Assembly: GCA_003512525.1 (NCBI GenBank)
Contig: DOQG01000021.1
Location: 24,746 to 39,691, forward strand
Direction: 5' to 3'
DNA: 14,946 nt
Origin: Oscillospiraceae bacterium
GTDB lineage: Bacteria > Bacillota > Clostridia > Oscillospirales > Ruminococcaceae
Shown in pieces: positions 14,335 to 14,946 of this stretch; the stretch's first letter is position 1, and every line of letters starts with the position of its first letter. The position numbers and the translations under genes were made by a program. The notes below the pieces were generated by a model, which was not told the origin of the DNA, ran no database searches, and saw only the letters and a program-made list of their open reading frames with translations.

Positions 14335-14373
14335 CCATATAGATCTCTTCGGCAAAAGCCAAAAGTTATATGG
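14335..14373 (-). promoter_or_regulatory. Hairpin between the T-box terminator and the ileS ribosome site
   Basis: On the minus strand CCATATA (complement of 14367-14373) pairs with TATATGG (complement of 14335-14341). An inner stem TTTTGGC/GCCGAAG closes a TTTT loop. The structure lies about 16 nt before the ileS Shine-Dalgarno and has no T-tract. It could stabilise or process the read-through mRNA. Only the structure is seen. Confidence 0.4.
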
Positions 14374-14427
14374 GGTTTGGGGCGAAGGTCTGCCCATTGC
14401 ATATTATTTATTCTTTGCGTTTGCGGA

Positions 14428-14466
14428 AAATAAAAAAGTCCTTATCCTCCGAAAAGGATAAGGACT
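14428..14466 (-). terminator. T-box-controlled intrinsic terminator upstream of ileS
   Basis: On the minus strand AGTCCTTATCC (complement of 14456-14466) pairs perfectly with GGATAAGGACT (complement of 14437-14447), followed by TTTTTTATTTT. Its 5' arm (complement of 14458-14466) can instead pair with AUAAAGACU (complement of 14480-14488), eight of nine bases, forming the competing antiterminator. Confidence 0.92.
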
Positions 14467-14697
14467 ATAATCTCATAACAGTCTTTATAACCACCGTTTC
14501 GTCATTCCGTCAAATGCGTTCCGTATAACGGCGGAAAACCGTCCCGTTCTACTCTCGCGGCGATGTACCGCAATTTCGGCGGGCAGCTTGGAGGTGATTT
14601 TCATACGGTACTTCCGCGCCGACCTCTCACCGTCGTCGGCTCGCTTTGGCTTCATATCCGCACTACTGTCCTCGTCACAGCCTTTAAATATCATACA
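14428..14697 (-). promoter_or_regulatory. Isoleucine-specific T-box leader RNA
   Basis: This RNA senses uncharged tRNA-Ile and lets transcription continue into ileS. Read on the minus strand, a GACGAGGACAGTAG element (14663-14676) starts Stem I. AGCGAGCC and GGTGAGAGGTCGGC (14618-14645) form the distal Stem I arm. The specifier loop region GAAAATCACC holds AUC (14596-14598), an isoleucine codon, followed by CTCCAAGCTGC as in known Ile T-boxes. AGTAGAACGGGACGG follows as linker/Stem II. UGGU (14490-14493) matches the ACCA 3' end of tRNA-Ile with discriminator A. The T-box core CGGTGGTTATA departs from the usual GGGTGGNACCGCG, so the antiterminator is atypical. An open frame of 69 codons across this RNA lacks a ribosome site and is not a gene. 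Confidence 0.9.
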
Positions 14698-14702
14698 TAC
14701 TG

Positions 14703-14731
14703 ATTATACAATCAAATTTTCCCTTTGTCAA
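14703..14731 (-). promoter_or_regulatory. Promoter of the ileS T-box leader
   Basis: On the minus strand TTGACA (14726-14731), a 17-nt spacer and TATAAT (14703-14708) match the vegetative consensus exactly. Transcription should begin near 14696, a few bases before the Stem I elements of the T-box. Confidence 0.93.
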
Positions 14732-14803
14732 GCGTTTCAGCAGAAAAATATGATTTTATTTTGCAGAAAAATGCAATGAAACGTCCGCCCGCCTTGAAAG
14801 TCA

Positions 14804-14868
14804 AAACGGAGAGATCGCCGCCCCGATCATCTCCGTTTCTGCAAACACCGCCAACCCCGCACTATCCC
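14804..14868. repeat. Dispersed intergenic repeat, copy B
   Basis: Second copy of the element at 4487-4551; bases 14818-14868 match 4501-4551 at 43 of 51 positions. Here the left end forms a strong hairpin: AAACGGAGA (14804-14812) pairs with TCTCCGTTT (14830-14838), with inner GATCG/CGATC. No T-tract follows on either strand, so it is not an obvious terminator. Confidence 0.6.
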
Positions 14869-14898
14869 TCGCCACGCACTACCACACACTCGGCTTAT

Positions 14899-14941
14899 GA
14901 ACGCTCTGTTTGTTTTGCGTCCTGCAAAACTCCGGGCGTTC
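14899..14941. repeat. Nested inverted repeat at the window edge
   Basis: GAACGC (14899-14904) pairs with GCGTTC (14936-14941), and inside it GTTTTGC (14912-14918) pairs with GCAAAAC (14924-14930). It lies just right of repeat copy B. No T-run adjoins it on either strand within the window. It may belong to the 3' end of a gene beyond the edge. Confidence 0.5.
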
Positions 14942-14946
14942 AATAT

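Noticed and set aside
14485..14694. 69-codon minus-strand ORF upstream of ileS
   Set aside because: It lies wholly within the Ile T-box leader, starts within a few bases of the predicted transcription start and has no ribosome site; composition follows the RNA structure.

Overview
The window looks like chromosomal DNA from a low-to-mid-GC Gram-positive anaerobe of the class Clostridia. A Ruminococcus-like (Oscillospirales) member is my best guess. The evidence is TTGACA-N17-TATAAT/TATACT promoters, strong GGAGG ribosome sites, an isoleucine T-box leader, a class A PBP with a Lys-rich cytoplasmic tail, and a secreted BspA-type leucine-rich-repeat protein with CxxC and Fn3-like modules of the kind common in gut Ruminococcaceae. 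The genus call is inference. All convincing genes lie on the minus strand, so the map reads from right to left.

Right end to 9631: an Ile-type T-box leader with a consensus promoter (about 14731-14428) precedes an operon of ileS (type 2 isoleucyl-tRNA synthetase), a 206-residue membrane-anchored protein of unknown function, and a 10-TM EamA/DMT transporter. ileS and the second gene overlap by ATGA. The transporter starts 2 nt after the second gene, and its Shine-Dalgarno sequence lies inside the last codons of that gene. All three should therefore respond to uncharged tRNA-Ile.

9588-9021: a monocistronic unit with a consensus promoter encodes a two-TM protein with an Asn-rich octapeptide-repeat tail, followed by a clear terminator. 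8978-4561: a second consensus promoter drives a leader of about 220 nt, then a 1366-residue secreted LRR/CxxC/Fn3 protein that ends at a strong terminator. The leader contains a possible 37-codon, four-cysteine ORF whose stop codon sits in the 5' arm of a terminator hairpin placed before the LRR gene. This is the most unusual arrangement in the window and suggests conditional read-through (leader-peptide attenuation) or an independent tiny gene.

4361-625: two overlapping promoters precede a bifunctional class A penicillin-binding protein, which is followed after a hairpin by a THUMP-domain RNA methyltransferase that ends at a terminator. 557-61: an extended -10 promoter, a 17-bp palindrome and a 132-residue four-TM protein of unknown function.

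Two intergenic regions (about 4487-4551 and 14804-14868) share an 84% identical 51-bp element with a small conserved hairpin, so a dispersed non-coding repeat is likely. I see no tRNA or rRNA genes, CRISPR arrays, transposases, phage genes or recognisable defence genes.
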